Shown here: positions 1 through 9,946 of the stretch, in pieces
How the letters are laid out: each line of letters starts with the position of its first letter
Numbering within the stretch: the stretch's first letter is position 1
NCBI GenBank assembly: GCA_038030265.1
Contig: CM075943.1
Coordinates: 2,852,001 to 2,916,000, forward strand
From: Corythucha ciliata
Lineage: Eukaryota > Arthropoda > Insecta > Hemiptera > Tingidae
Direction: 5' to 3'
Length of the DNA: 64,000 bases
The notes under the pieces: model-generated
Seen by the model: only the letters and a program-made list of their open reading frames with translations
What the model was told of the DNA's origin: nothing
Databases searched by the model: none
Translations under genes and position numbers: made by a program

Positions 1-433
1 GCGTCTGGACACTACGTTGCACACCCATGTATTGATAAACATTGGACTCCAATTGGAATACGAACGTCGTCAATTACTTTATGCAGTAAGATGATATCGT
101 GTAAACGAACGACATTTCCCCTCACACCCGCTTTTGCAATATCGATTCACAAATCACAAGGTAGTACGTATCCAATTGTTGTGTACGAATATTCAAAAAA
201 CCCATGACCAACAAATAGTTTATGTGGCGTTGTCTCGATGTTCTGCGTATGAAGGTTTATTTATAACTAATAGGACTGGGGATCATCGATTCTACCACGG
301 TCAACGGAAGCAGTTTGAAGAGATTCGAACTGAATTTAAACGCTTAGAACGGCATCGTTTGCAGACACACGCTTGTCAGTGTCGCAACATCATTAACTAC
401 GTCCATTCTAAATCAGCTGAAGCACTACTATTA
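1..433 (+). pseudogene. PIF1-like helicase C-terminus of a Helentron-like Rep/Hel protein (partial, frameshifted)
   Basis: The frame is open from base 1 to a TGA at 205-207, then coding continues in the next frame from about 205, so there is one frameshift near base 200. The first part contains FPLTPAFAISIHKSQGST, the helicase motif around SIHKSQG. The second part contains IVYVALSRCSAYEGLF, the YVALSR motif VI of SF1B PIF1/RecD-like helicases. In the intact family this protein unwinds DNA and pairs with a HUH nuclease to drive rolling-circle transposition. Only about 140 residues remain, so the Walker motifs are not in the window. The 127-residue reading frame that starts at 134 begins at an out-of-frame methionine and is not the natural start. 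The frame continues into the endonuclease once insertions are removed. Confidence 0.8.
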
Positions 434-797
434 GGCTCGTTCGTTTGTCGTCCGGAGCTGCTCTGGACTGCACGAACAGTCCGAAAAGCGTTCTTTTGTA
501 ATCCCGAACTACACTGAAAGCGTTCGTTTGTCAAACCTCGGACTGTTCAGTGCAGCACTATCTACACTGAAAAATTAGGAGGAGCTTGCTGCTCGAAATG
601 TTATAACCTGCTCTATAAATACCTTTTGTCAACATTTCTGACTGGGAAGCGGGAATAAATTATAAAGGTAACGGTTTTGTTATCGTTAGGTTAGCCATTT
701 GCACGAAAAGCTTTCGTTTGCTTTTCAAAAATGACTTCAATCAAGGACTGCTCGAACTACACCTGCACCACTACACTGAACGACAAACGAACGAACC
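434..797. mobile_element. MITE with inverted ends and TA (or TATTA) target duplication
   Basis: The left end reads GGCTCGTTCGTTTGTCGT and the right end is the near-perfect inverse (ACGACAAACGAACGAACC). TATTA lies on both sides (429-433 and 798-802); at minimum the duplication is TA, as in mariner-type elements. It has no coding capacity; short open frames in it are chance. It interrupts the helicase-endonuclease frame. Inside are further copies of CGTTCGTTTGT and of CTGCAC/GTGCAG, giving a partly palindromic interior. A second element with related ends lies at 13067-13214. Confidence 0.75.
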
Positions 798-852
798 TAT
801 TATGTTCGGCAAATTTACAATCGTTATCCTGCCACGTAAAAGATCTAACAAC

Positions 853-1042
853 TGTAAGTTAGCACCGTTGTGCTTCCTCCATCCGGAAAACCCAAAAGGG
901 AAGGTTAGCTATATAGTTTGATTTTGATACGTGTACTTTGCATATTGGTACAATAAAACTCAACTAATAATATGACTTCGAAAAATACATAATCCGTTAT
1001 TAATCAGCTATGTGACTTTTGCTCGTCCCTCGGCCTCTTACA
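853..1042 (+). repeat. 5' LTR of the gypsy element
   Basis: 190 bp, starting TGTAAGTTAGC and ending CCTCTTACA. A polyadenylation signal AATAAA lies at 952-957. Transcription would start within it. Downstream, a non-coding leader runs to the gag start at 1186; I could not assign a tRNA primer site with confidence. Confidence 0.93.
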
Positions 1043-1185
1043 GTTCAGAAGTGGAGTCGTGATAACTGTTTTTTTTCGCTCTCTAGTTGACTTTTTTTTC
1101 TTTCTCTCCACGGATTTCCCCCACGTACTCAGTTCGGTATCCTGCTTCTGTTATTTTGTTTCCAAAGTTTTTAACCCTTCTCATT

Positions 1186-2190
1186 ATGCCGCGCCCTCGT
1201 GTTGAATCTCTTTCTGTGAAGGAATTGCGAAGTGAACTGGAAAACAGAAACTTGAATTCATCCGGGAAGAAAAAGGACCTGGTCGATCGCCTGATGGCTT
1301 CGCTCTTGTTGGACGATTGTTGTGCTCCTCCTGCTACTGTTTCCAATAACGTTAGCCAAAATCAAGGGAAGTCTTCGGATGATGACACCAGGAGCCGTTC
1401 GCTTACTTTTAAAGACGTAGAAGGATCTGTCCGAGTATTTGATGGTCGCGGACACTACCCAGTTGAAACTTGGATTGAAGAAGTTGAAGAGCTGGCAAGT
1501 ATCATGAGCTGGAGTGACCTATTTTGTTTTATTTTTGCCAAAAAATCTATTTCCGGACTGGCAAAATTGTTCATCGAGGGGGAGCGTGGCTTGAATTCGT
1601 GGCCAGCTCTCAAAGCTGCCCTTCTTCATGAATTTGGAAGAAAGTCCAATTCAAAGGAACTTCATGACATGCTTGCGAGCCGACGAATGGGTGCTAAGGA
1701 ATCGTACCAAGAATATTATTTAACGATGAAGGAGATTGCTAGTCGGGGTGAAATAGACGAACAATCTGTAATACAGTATATTATCAATGGCATTTTTGAC
1801 TCAGAAGCAAACAAATCGATTTTATACGGTTCATCCACTCTTCTTTCGTTTCGTGAAAAATTACGACTTTATGAAACGATGAAAAGGAACTCAACTTCTC
1901 CCGCCAATCATGAAAACTGGAAGACTACACCATTAGCAATACCGACTGCATTCGATCGGCAGTCACTGTCAAATCAGCCTCCGAAATTCCGATGCTACAA
2001 CTGCAACGAGCAAAACCACCGTTCTGATGAGTGCACTAAACCTAGACGACCGAGAGGCTCCTGCTATAATTGCGGATCGACCGAACACCAAATAAGAAGT
2101 TGTCCGTCGAAGTACCCCGTGACCCGTACACCCCGAACGGCTGACGTGGCCGCCCATCTTAGAATCTGTCAATCCTGCTTATTTTGTTGA
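1186..2190 (+). CDS. gypsy Gag with N-terminal SAP domain and two zinc knuckles
   Basis: The likely start is the ATG at 1186 (MPRPRVESLSVKELRSE); the frame is open upstream but lies in the leader. The protein is 334 residues. Residues about 7-40 look like a SAP domain (LSVKELRSEL...GKKKDLVDRL), a DNA-binding helix-extension-helix. The middle (WIEEVEELASIMSW to SVIQYIINGI) is a retrotransposon gag capsid domain. Near the C-terminus are two CX2CX4HX4C knuckles (CYNCNEQNHRSDEC and CYNCGSTEHQIRSC) that bind the genomic RNA. The frame is intact. The pol frame overlaps its end (pol open from 2123) in a different phase, so Pol would need ribosomal frameshifting. SAP domains occur at the Gag N-terminus in some metazoan gypsy lineages. 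Confidence 0.88.
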   Translation: MPRPRVESLSVKELRSELENRNLNSSGKKKDLVDRLMASLLLDDCCAPPATVSNNVSQNQGKSSDDDTRSRSLTFKDVEGSVRVFDGRGHYPVETWIEEVEELASIMSWSDLFCFIFAKKSISGLAKLFIEGERGLNSWPALKAALLHEFGRKSNSKELHDMLASRRMGAKESYQEYYLTMKEIASRGEIDEQSVIQYIINGIFDSEANKSILYGSSTLLSFREKLRLYETMKRNSTSPANHENWKTTPLAIPTAFDRQSLSNQPPKFRCYNCNEQNHRSDECTKPRRPRGSCYNCGSTEHQIRSCPSKYPVTRTPRTADVAAHLRICQSCLFC

Positions 2191-5100
2191 GGTAAAGTTC
2201 AATTTTAATAATTTTCCTATTTTGTCATTATTAGAAACTGGCAGCCCTATTTCTGTTATTCGCTCCAGTTTAGTCCCGGAAAAATATCGTAAGGCTTACA
2301 ACCGTGGTACAAAATTTGTTGGCATTAATAACAGCCAGTTGAATATTATTGGATGTTTCTCACAAGTAATTGTTGTACAGAATTGTGAAGTTGAAGTAGA
2401 ATTTATGCTAGTCCCCGACAACGCCATGCACTGTGAGTGCTTATTGGGCCGCAATTTCATTTCTAACCCCCAACTGTCAATCACGTTTGACGGTTCAACC
2501 GTCGAAATCACGAATTCGAATCAGGCAGGTTTTTGTCCCGAACTTTTACACATAGAAGTTACTAACGATGAAGAACCTGAATTAACTATCGGCGAAAGCA
2601 TTGAATCACACCACGAAATTGAATTGCATTCTTTAATTCGAAATTATAGAGAAAGTCCAAGACCAGATCGGCCTGAAACAAATTATGAGATGAAAATTGT
2701 TCTTAGTCATGATAAACCCTTTTATCATAAACCTAGAAGACTCTCCGTTTCAGAAAAATTAGCTGTGAAAGAAATCACTGAAAAATTGTTAAATGATGGC
2801 GTTATCCGTCCCAGCCAGTCTGAGTACAGTATCCCAATAGTTTTAGTTCGTAAAAAGAATGGCGAGTATAGAATGTGCACGGATTATCGTAAACTGAACA
2901 AACTTACTGTTAAGGACCACTTTCCTTTGCCTTTAATTGACGACCATTTAGATGGTCTTAAAAATAAGAAATTTTTTACTCTACTCGATCTCAAAAATGG
3001 ATTTTTTCACGTCAGCATGTCTGAGGACTCGACGAAGTACACATCGTTTGTAACTCCTTTCGGGCAATTTGAGTACTTGAAAATGGCTTTTGGTTTATGC
3101 TGTGCGCCATCTCATTTTCAGAGATTCGTGTCTTTAGTATTTTCGGACCTTATCCAGAGCAATAAGATATTGGTGTATTTCGACGATATTCTTATAGCGA
3201 CCCAATCAATTGAAGAAAACTTAACTATATTGAAAGAAGTGTTGTCTATTATGGTAAAAAATAAGTTGGATTTGTGAATTGATAAGTGTAAATTTCTAAT
3301 GCAAGATTTGAATTACTTGGGGTACTCTGTAAATGCTGACGGCATAAGACCCAGCTCAGATCATGTGAGTGCAATTAGTCAGTATCCAGTCCCAACAAAC
3401 ACGCGGGAATTACAACGCTTTATTGGGCTCATTTCTTACTTCCGACGTTTTGTGAAAGACTTTTCTAAAATCGCGGGCCCTCTTTATCGCTTATTAAAGA
3501 ATGACGCTCAATTCGAGTTTGGTCAAGAGGAATTGTCTGCATTCTTTACGCTCAGGAATCGGCTGATTGAGAGGCCACTCTTGGCCATATATTCTCCCAA
3601 TCTTCCAACTGAACTGCATTGCGATGCTAGTGCCTCCGGATTCGGCGCAGTTCTTATGCAAAAGCAGACTAATGATTCCAAATTTCATCCGGTTTTCTAC
3701 TTCAGCAAACGTACGTCGGGAACCGAATCCAAGTACCACAGTTTTGAATTAGAAGCTCTCGCGGTAACTACGCTCTTGACCGTTTCAGAGTTTACCTTCA
3801 CGGAATAAAGTTCACTGTTATAACTGACTGTAATGCGTTGGAGCAGACATTTTCTAAAAAAGATATCAGCCCTAAAATAAGTCGGTGGCTTCTAACATTC
3901 CAGAACTTTGACTATAAAATCAAGCATAGGAGTTCTACCCGAATGCAACATGTAGACGCGTTGAGTCGAACGATCATGATTTTAGACGAGGAAGTTGATT
4001 CTGCTTTGTGCGCCAAGCAAATGTCCGACCCAGTAATAGCAAATATTCGTGATAGGTTAGAGGATGAAGAATCACAGTATTACGAGCTTAGAAATGGATT
4101 CGTTTATAGAAAGGTTTCGAATAACGAGCTTAGGTTTTACGTTCCTGCAGATCTGCGTAACTCCGTCATTCGAACCTATCATGATTTTATGGGTCATGTA
4201 GGAGTTGGCAAAACTTGTGAGCTCATACAGCGACTTTATTGGTTCCCAAATATGGTGTCCTGTGTTAAAAATTATATTGCTAATTGTCTAAAATGCGTCA
4301 TATTTTCTCCTCACTCCGGTCGCGTTGAAGGATTGTTACACTCGATACCGAAAGGAAACGCCCCTTTTGATACAGTTCATATCGATCATTACGGACCTCT
4401 GCCTCAGACTTTTACAAAATTCAAGCATATTCTTGTTGTTATAGACGGGTTTTCCAAATTTGTTCGTTTGTATCCTTGTCGATCTACCGCTACATCAGAC
4501 GCTATTAAACATTTGACCGATTATTTCCGTTGCTATAGTATTCCTCGAAGAATAATATCCGATCGTGGCAGTTCCTTTACGTCATCCGATTTCAAACAAT
4601 TTTTATCAGAAAAAGGTATCGTGCACGTGTTGAATGCAACCGCAACTTCTCGTGCAAACGGTCAAGTTGAGCGTGTTAATAGGAGCATTACTCCCATGCT
4701 AGCCAAACTTCAATCGGTGGGAAATTGGGATGTTAATTTAGCATCTGTAGAATTTTCGTTAAACAATACTTTGAATAAATCTATTGGCACTTCGCCGAGT
4801 AAAATTCTGTTCGGGGTCCACCAAAATGGCAACATACCAGACACGTTGGCTAAAGTCGTTACAATTTGTGATGATTCAAATGATGACCGAGACCTTGAGG
4901 CACTCCGAGAGAAGGCTGTGCAACAAATCAGCAGCTCTCAGATCAAAAACTCCACCTATTACAACAAAAAACGAAAGGAAGTTCACCCCTACAAAGAAGG
5001 CGATTTGGTAGTTATTTCTGACCTGTCTATTACCCCTGGTTTGAATAGAAAACTTCTGCCAAAATTCAAAGGTCCCTATGTTATTAAAAAAGTGCTTCCA

Positions 5101-5202
5101 CACGACAGATTTTTGGTAACAGATGTCGAAGGGTGCCAGGTTTCTCGAGTCTCTTACGAAGGCGTTGTTTCCCCCGGCCACATGAAACCCTACATGCAAT
5201 AA
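2123..5202 (+). pseudogene. gypsy Pol: protease, reverse transcriptase, RNase H, integrase (broken)
   Basis: The frame is open from 2123, overlapping gag by 68 bases. Protease: the active site reads LLETGSPISVI, so the usual D of DTG/DSG is E. Reverse transcriptase: FTLLDLKNGFFHV and the catalytic YFDD at about 3176-3187. RNase H: ELHCDASASGFGAVL near 3605. Integrase: an HHCC zinc finger (about 4180-4295) and D, D, E catalytic residues in HIDHYGPL, IISDRGSSF and GQVERVNRS. Two lesions are visible: an in-frame TGA at 3275-3277, which fits a CGA to TGA change because the next codons read on in frame, and a one-base frameshift near 3770 between RT/RNase H and the rest. The last segment, 3838-5202, is fully open. 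Confidence 0.92.
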
Positions 5203-5747
5203 ATACAGAGTTTAATTGAGTCCCCCCCCCTCCATAAGGGTTCAATTACTTCTTTCAATATTGGCAATTTGCAAACTAAAACTTCCATACTTATCGTCCA
5301 GGTTAACCTGTATCAAGCATTACTGTTCTTATTATTTCCTTAATATTTTATAATTTTCCATGTCACTGTTTCTTTATATTTTTCTTCTATTATTATTACG
5401 TCGCTTTATTTCATGTGATTTTATGTTGATTCCAGCCCCCGTGAGGTCACTGATGTGTGGTACGAACTGCCTATTACGTTTTTATCTTCATTATTAATCT
5501 TTTGGCTTTCCGGGTCCGAGCTTATGGTTTTTGTTGATTTATGCAGCATTTTCTTACGATTTATGATTTTTATGAATACATTATGCATGTATGGCTTATG
5601 GATTTATGAACTTTTATCTGAAATATGTTAACAACTTTTTTTTATTATTATTTTTACAGGTAGTTCTAGTGCTTTCGATATTTTTGTCATTTATTTCTAT
5701 GTGTTTTAATTCGATTGTGGTCAATCTCTTTGTCAAGATGGCCGAAC
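5203..5747 (+). other. gypsy 3' non-coding region
   Basis: This AT-rich stretch lies between the integrase stop and the 3' LTR. It holds a C10 run at about 5222 and no open frame of note. No envelope-like gene and no clear polypurine tract directly before the LTR were seen. Confidence 0.7.
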
Positions 5748-5937
5748 TGTAAGTTAGCACCGTTGTGCTTCCTCCGTCCGGAAAACCCAAAAGGGAAGGT
5801 TAGCTATATAGTTTGATTTTGATACGTGTACTTTGCATTTTGGTACAATAAAACTCAACTAATAATATGACTTCGAAAAATACATAATCCGTTATTAATC
5901 AGCTATGTGACTTTTGCTCGTCCCTCGGCCTCTTACA
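5748..5937 (+). repeat. 3' LTR of the gypsy element
   Basis: 190 bp matching the 5' LTR except for two positions. The AATAAA polyadenylation signal is at 5847-5852. CAAC follows directly, matching the CAAC before the 5' LTR. Confidence 0.93.
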
Positions 5938-6631
5938 CAACAGACTTCGTTATACCGTTGTGCGGACTGTTGGCTTCATCTGAAACTTGGTTATCAAACC
6001 TCGAGTGTGATAAATTCAGTCTAACTCCATACAACCTCATTACACGCTGCAAACGCGTGATATGGCTGGAGGCGTGGCAATCTACGAACACGAAAGAGAT
6101 TTACAGGTACTTCGTTCTGAACATCGCCCTTTGATTCGCATCAACGAAGAACGAACTGGGCTCGAAGAAATAAAAGTATGCAGCAACGATATTGGCGACA
6201 TTTGCAAAGCAGAAACTATAGTTGGTGGCAAACGAGTGTTGTTGGTGGCTACATATCTTTCAAATGGAACAACACTGAGGGAGAGGATGAAATTTTTCGA
6301 AAAATTCTTATTGCCGTATTCCATCAAACTAAAAGGACTGTTCATGTTTATCGATGATCTGAAATTATATGATATACCAATAGTTCTTTCCGGCGATTTC
6401 AACATCAACTTTCGTTCGGAGGAAGGTCAAAAATTTCTTCGTTTTATGGCAGAAACATTTGGTTGTACACTGAACAACTCTGTGGATGTGTCAACAACAC
6501 GTAATATGACGTGCGTCGATGGAATTTTCACTAGAAACGTACCAAATGTTCAAACTATTGCTTATGATTCATACTTCAGTCACCACCGCTCAATGCTTAC
6601 ATTTACTTCTGATAACTTGTATGAACGTTGA
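5938..6631 (+). pseudogene. AP-type endonuclease domain of the Helentron-like protein (C-terminal part)
   Basis: This is an endonuclease/exonuclease/phosphatase fold. The N-terminal motif ANLQSLSCHVKDL lies before the gypsy insertion (about 811-852) and continues directly after it. Then come SSETWL (the catalytic E), GGVAIY, VLSGDFNINF (GDFN metal site), TCVDGIF and a terminal YFSHHRSML in place of the usual SDH. A one-base frameshift near 6055 separates LITRCKR from MAGGVAIY. The frame ends at TGA 6629-6631. In Helentrons this domain is thought to help target or nick host DNA. A standalone LINE endonuclease is less likely, because no reverse transcriptase follows and the frame joins the helicase upstream. 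Confidence 0.78.
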
Positions 6632-6799
6632 TGTAAATAATAAAACATCGGTAAAATTTCGGTAAACAGCCAGTAAGATAAAAGCTAAATAGAGTAGACA
6701 ACACAAACGCATTGTGAGGTTTGAAAAAAACAACAAATAGCAGTAAATAGTTATTAAGCCCTGTACACACGGAGACTTTTCTGTCTTGCTACGGAATTT

Positions 6800-7500
6800 T
6801 CAAGATTTTCAGGAATGTTCGTTTGTTTGTACTGTCAAAAAGCATAAAAACCATATGTTTACATTTTTTTTTTTAAATTTTTCATGATTTAGGCAGGACT
6901 GACCATTATCTCTCATCGTACGCAGTTTTTTGAGCGGAATTGAATGAGCTTTAGTCGAGATCGCTAGTAACAATACTTTTTGAGTTACGGACAAACATCT
7001 CCAGCTTTCTCCATCATTTTTAAAGAATTTGTTCTTATATTTGTGAGCGTATCTCAGAAAGTATTGGCCGCAGTGATCCCTGCAAACGCTCATTCGATTC
7101 AGCACAAAAAAATACGTAAGATCAGAGAACATGGTTAGTCCTGCCCAAAATCTTGATACAAATTTTCATGGCACATCAAAGTATCGGGAAAAACTCGTTT
7201 TTTCAGGTATTTTCGTGAGTAACTCAAATAATATTAATCGCAGAGAAACGATCCACCATGCATTCGATTCAGCGCCAAAAACTACCTAAGAAATCACATC
7301 CACGTCAACTGCATCACTAAACGTTGGAAGTGAGCATTTTTTGGGAATATTGAAACCAAAAGCCAAGTTTTTTGGTACAATTTACGTCGTAACTCAAAAA
7401 CTAATCGTCGCACAGATGTCTGGTTGATTTTAATCGACTCGGCATACAAAACTACGTAGGATTAGACACCTCGTTCGGGCAAATTACCTTATCCCTTTAT
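6800..7500. repeat. degenerate ~165-bp subrepeats in the Harbinger left end
   Basis: A motif like ATTCGATTCAGCRC followed by AAAAACTACRTAAGA recurs near 7090, 7260 and, weaker, 7425. Phrases like TTTTTGAGTTACGG and GTAACTCAAAAAC recur between them. The rest of 6758-8305 has no convincing gene. Such subterminal repeats can be transposase binding arrays, but that is inference. Confidence 0.5.
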
Positions 7501-8305
7501 AGCGATGAGTTGGCCAACGTCTACCCCCCCTTACAAGGACGTTTGACACCCCGTATCGTTGCGGACTCTTGGAATCCTGGAAGTATGCATCAAAAGGAAT
7601 GTTTAAGCCACATTTGAAGTTGGGCCGAATTTTGCCGCTATTCTGCCTTTTTTAAGCTTTATTTCCTGAACTAATTAAGACATTGTCGGTTCGGTCAATT
7701 TATATTTTTCCGCCGTGTTTGGCATAGTTTGGATGTATCGTGCCTGAGCCTTGAAGTAAGAAGGAAGAAAACGGTACATAGTGGTAATTTCTTACGCAAT
7801 TCATGAAACCCCGTTATTACTACTGTGAGTGGAGACGCTAGAGCAGGGGAGTCAAAAACTGTAGTAAATGGTGATTTTTGACAATTTTTTTAAATTTGTC
7901 TGAGCCCAGCCCTGTATTCGTTGAAATTCACTACGAATGAAGTCATTGATTCAAGGGTAATATTGATTACCTAAAATTAGAAAATAGGCTGCTACTATGG
8001 CGAAAGATTGAGGAAAAACCAAATTATGAAACGTTGCTCGAAAAATTAATAACACGAAGTCCTCAAAAACGTGCTGTAGGCACGCGCACTAATGTATAAC
8101 TCCCTCACGCATGTCCTGAGACAGGAAAAAGACGCAAGAAATGGAACAACTTCTGTCGCTGTAAAATGGCGCAACTTCTGTCCTAATGTTCGAACGGCAA
8201 CCATTTTGGAAGGTTAGGACTGAAAGAAAGTTTAATTTTTGTTTCTGAATTTGTGACGGCTCTTTACAACAAATAAACCGGTTCCTCAAACAAATAAATT
8301 ACTTA

Positions 8306-9866
8306 ATGGATTCGAATGATGTAGCTGTGGCAGTCGCAGCTGTCGTAATTGCCAGCTCGGTTGTAGCTATTTGCTCGAAGAGAAATGCGAGGTGGCAGTC
8401 AAGAAGGTGAGTATTTATTTACCACTACTACGATCATTTGTTCGTTTATTTGTGTTGCAATTGACTTTTCTTTGAGGATTAGAGTATAATTGAAATGAAA
8501 ACAGGTGGTGGACGAAGCCCTGGGTGTCCAGAAGGAATGAAGGCACACGAGATGCTTGTAGCATGCTCTTCACGGAATTGAGCGCCGAAGATCCTGAAGC
8601 ATTCAGAAGTTTCTTCAGAATGGATGAAGAAAGCTTCAATGAATTGTTGAACATGATTAAAATTAAAATTGGGAGGCAGAATACTGTGATGCGTGACAGC
8701 ATTTGTGCAAAGTTGAGGTAAATATCAAATGTGTTTACCTGTGACAACGTCGAAAGATGATTGATTCAAACCTATTCTTCTACCCCCCCCCCCCCTTTCA
8801 TAGACTGGCAATTACGCTGCGATTCCTTGCCTCTGGAGAGAGTTTTAGGAGTCTGGCCTACACCTTCAGGGTCCCGGCGAGTACATTTTCGAACATAATT
8901 CCTGAGACATGTCGGCAATTTACTACACGCTGAGAGACTTGTATATGAAGGTAAATGTTTCAACCTTATTATTGGTGCATCTACATGAACTTGAATAATT
9001 TCAAAAAATGTTTAATCTGTAATAGGCTCCCAGTTCACAACAGGAATGGCTGAAAGTTGCCGAGGAATTCCACGTTCGGTGGAACTATCCTCACTGCATG
9101 GGTGAGTCACACTACCTACATTTTTCCAATTTAAATTCATAATGACGTTTTATTATGATCAGGTGCAATGGATGGCAAACACATTGGATTTCGCCCCCCT
9201 CGAAAGATGGGCTCGTACTTTTATAATTACAAGGGAGGACATAGTATCGTTTTACTCGCAGTAGTTGACGCAAAGTACAGTTTTCTGATGGTCGACGTTG
9301 GCTGCAACGTCCGCATCAGTGACGGGGGTGTGTTTCGAAGAAGCGTCATCAACCGCATTATCGAAAGCAACAGTTTGAACTTTCCCTCGGATGACGTCCT
9401 TCCCGGGTCAAATCTTGTCGTGCCATTTCACTTCGTCGCAGACGACGCTTTCGCCGAAAGCGTTCGTGTTCTAAAACCATTCAAGGCTATCCACTCAACC
9501 GAAGATACAATATTCAATTACAGGCTGTCAAGAGCACGGCGAGTGGTGGAAAACGCGTTTGGTATCATGGCGAACCGATTTCGCGTTCTCCTCAAGGCCA
9601 TTGAATTGGACGTTGAGAAAGTGGAAATTATTACGCTGTGTTGCTGCGTACTGCACAACTTTCTCATTACCTCATCGCAAGGGAAATGCAATAATCCAGA
9701 GCCAAGTAAAGACCAACCGGTATGCCAACTGAGGACTTTTAGTAAACAAAGTTCTGGTAGAGTGTCTAAACTGGCCAAAAGCGCGAAAGAAAACATGAAA
9801 TTGTATTTCAATTCGGTTGGCGCGGTGCCTTGGCAGGAAGAGGCCATTCTCCAATTCAACTGTTAA
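8306..9866 (+). pseudogene. PIF/Harbinger transposase, five exons, one frameshift
   Basis: The exon model is 8306-8406, 8505-8717, 8804-8950, 9026-9101 and 9163-9866. Each intron has GT/AG ends and phases match (GTGAGT after 8406, GTAAAT after 8717 and 8950, GTGAGT after 9101). The N-terminus carries RWWTKPWVSRR and FRMDEESFNELL, typical of Harbinger transposases. The DDE_Tnp_4 catalytic residues are MDGKHI, VADDAF and VENAFG. The only lesion I found is a missing base in exon 3 near 8913, between IIPETCR and AIYYTLRDLYMK. The enzyme would cut and reinsert the element; family members need the MADF/Myb partner for nuclear import or DNA binding. The frame ends at TAA 9864-9866. With one frameshift this copy is recently dead, unless it is a sequencing error. 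Confidence 0.87.
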
Positions 9867-9946
9867 ATATCTTAAATAATGTTTTGTTATTGTTGTTATT
9901 CAACTTTATTATTAACGCAATAAACTAAAATCTCTTAAACGCAATA

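Larger units (their letters stand above)
853..5937 (+). mobile_element. Ty3/gypsy LTR retrotransposon, complete but inactive
   Basis: Two 190-bp LTRs, TGTAAG...CTTACA, flank gag and pol genes. I saw two mismatches between the LTRs (C-A-T versus C-G-T near the start, and a T/A in the GCATATTGG stretch). CAAC flanks both sides (849-852 and 5938-5941), giving a 4-bp target duplication. Gene order is gag, protease, reverse transcriptase, RNase H, integrase, as in Ty3/gypsy. No envelope gene is present: 5203-5747 is non-coding. The pol gene has an in-frame TGA, a frameshift and an altered protease active site, so the copy cannot be autonomous although the LTR similarity suggests it is fairly young. 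Confidence 0.93.
1..6753 (+). mobile_element. Helentron-like rolling-circle element, 3' part, with nested insertions
   Basis: A PIF1-type helicase C-terminus (1-433) and an AP-type endonuclease (803-852 plus 5938-6631) belong to one original reading frame. Removing the MITE at 434-797 with one TA or TATTA target copy, and the gypsy element at 853-5937 with one CAAC copy, keeps the frame open from the helicase into the endonuclease. A helicase followed by an AP endonuclease in one protein is the known architecture of Helentrons (Helitron2). The Rep domain and 5' end lie outside the window. The stretch 6632-6753 is non-coding 3' sequence; the Harbinger element then begins at a TTAA site. I did not identify the terminal hairpin. 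Two frameshifts, at about 200 and 6055, show the copy is dead. Confidence 0.72.

Noticed and set aside
5203..5747. Envelope gene of the gypsy element
   Set aside because: The stretch is too short and has no open frame, signal peptide or membrane segment.
6809..7132. Minus-strand gene in the Harbinger left end
   Set aside because: The frame covers subterminal repeats and has no domain; a weak resemblance (CGQYF versus CGRYF) to a frame in the 270-bp repeat is too slight to use.
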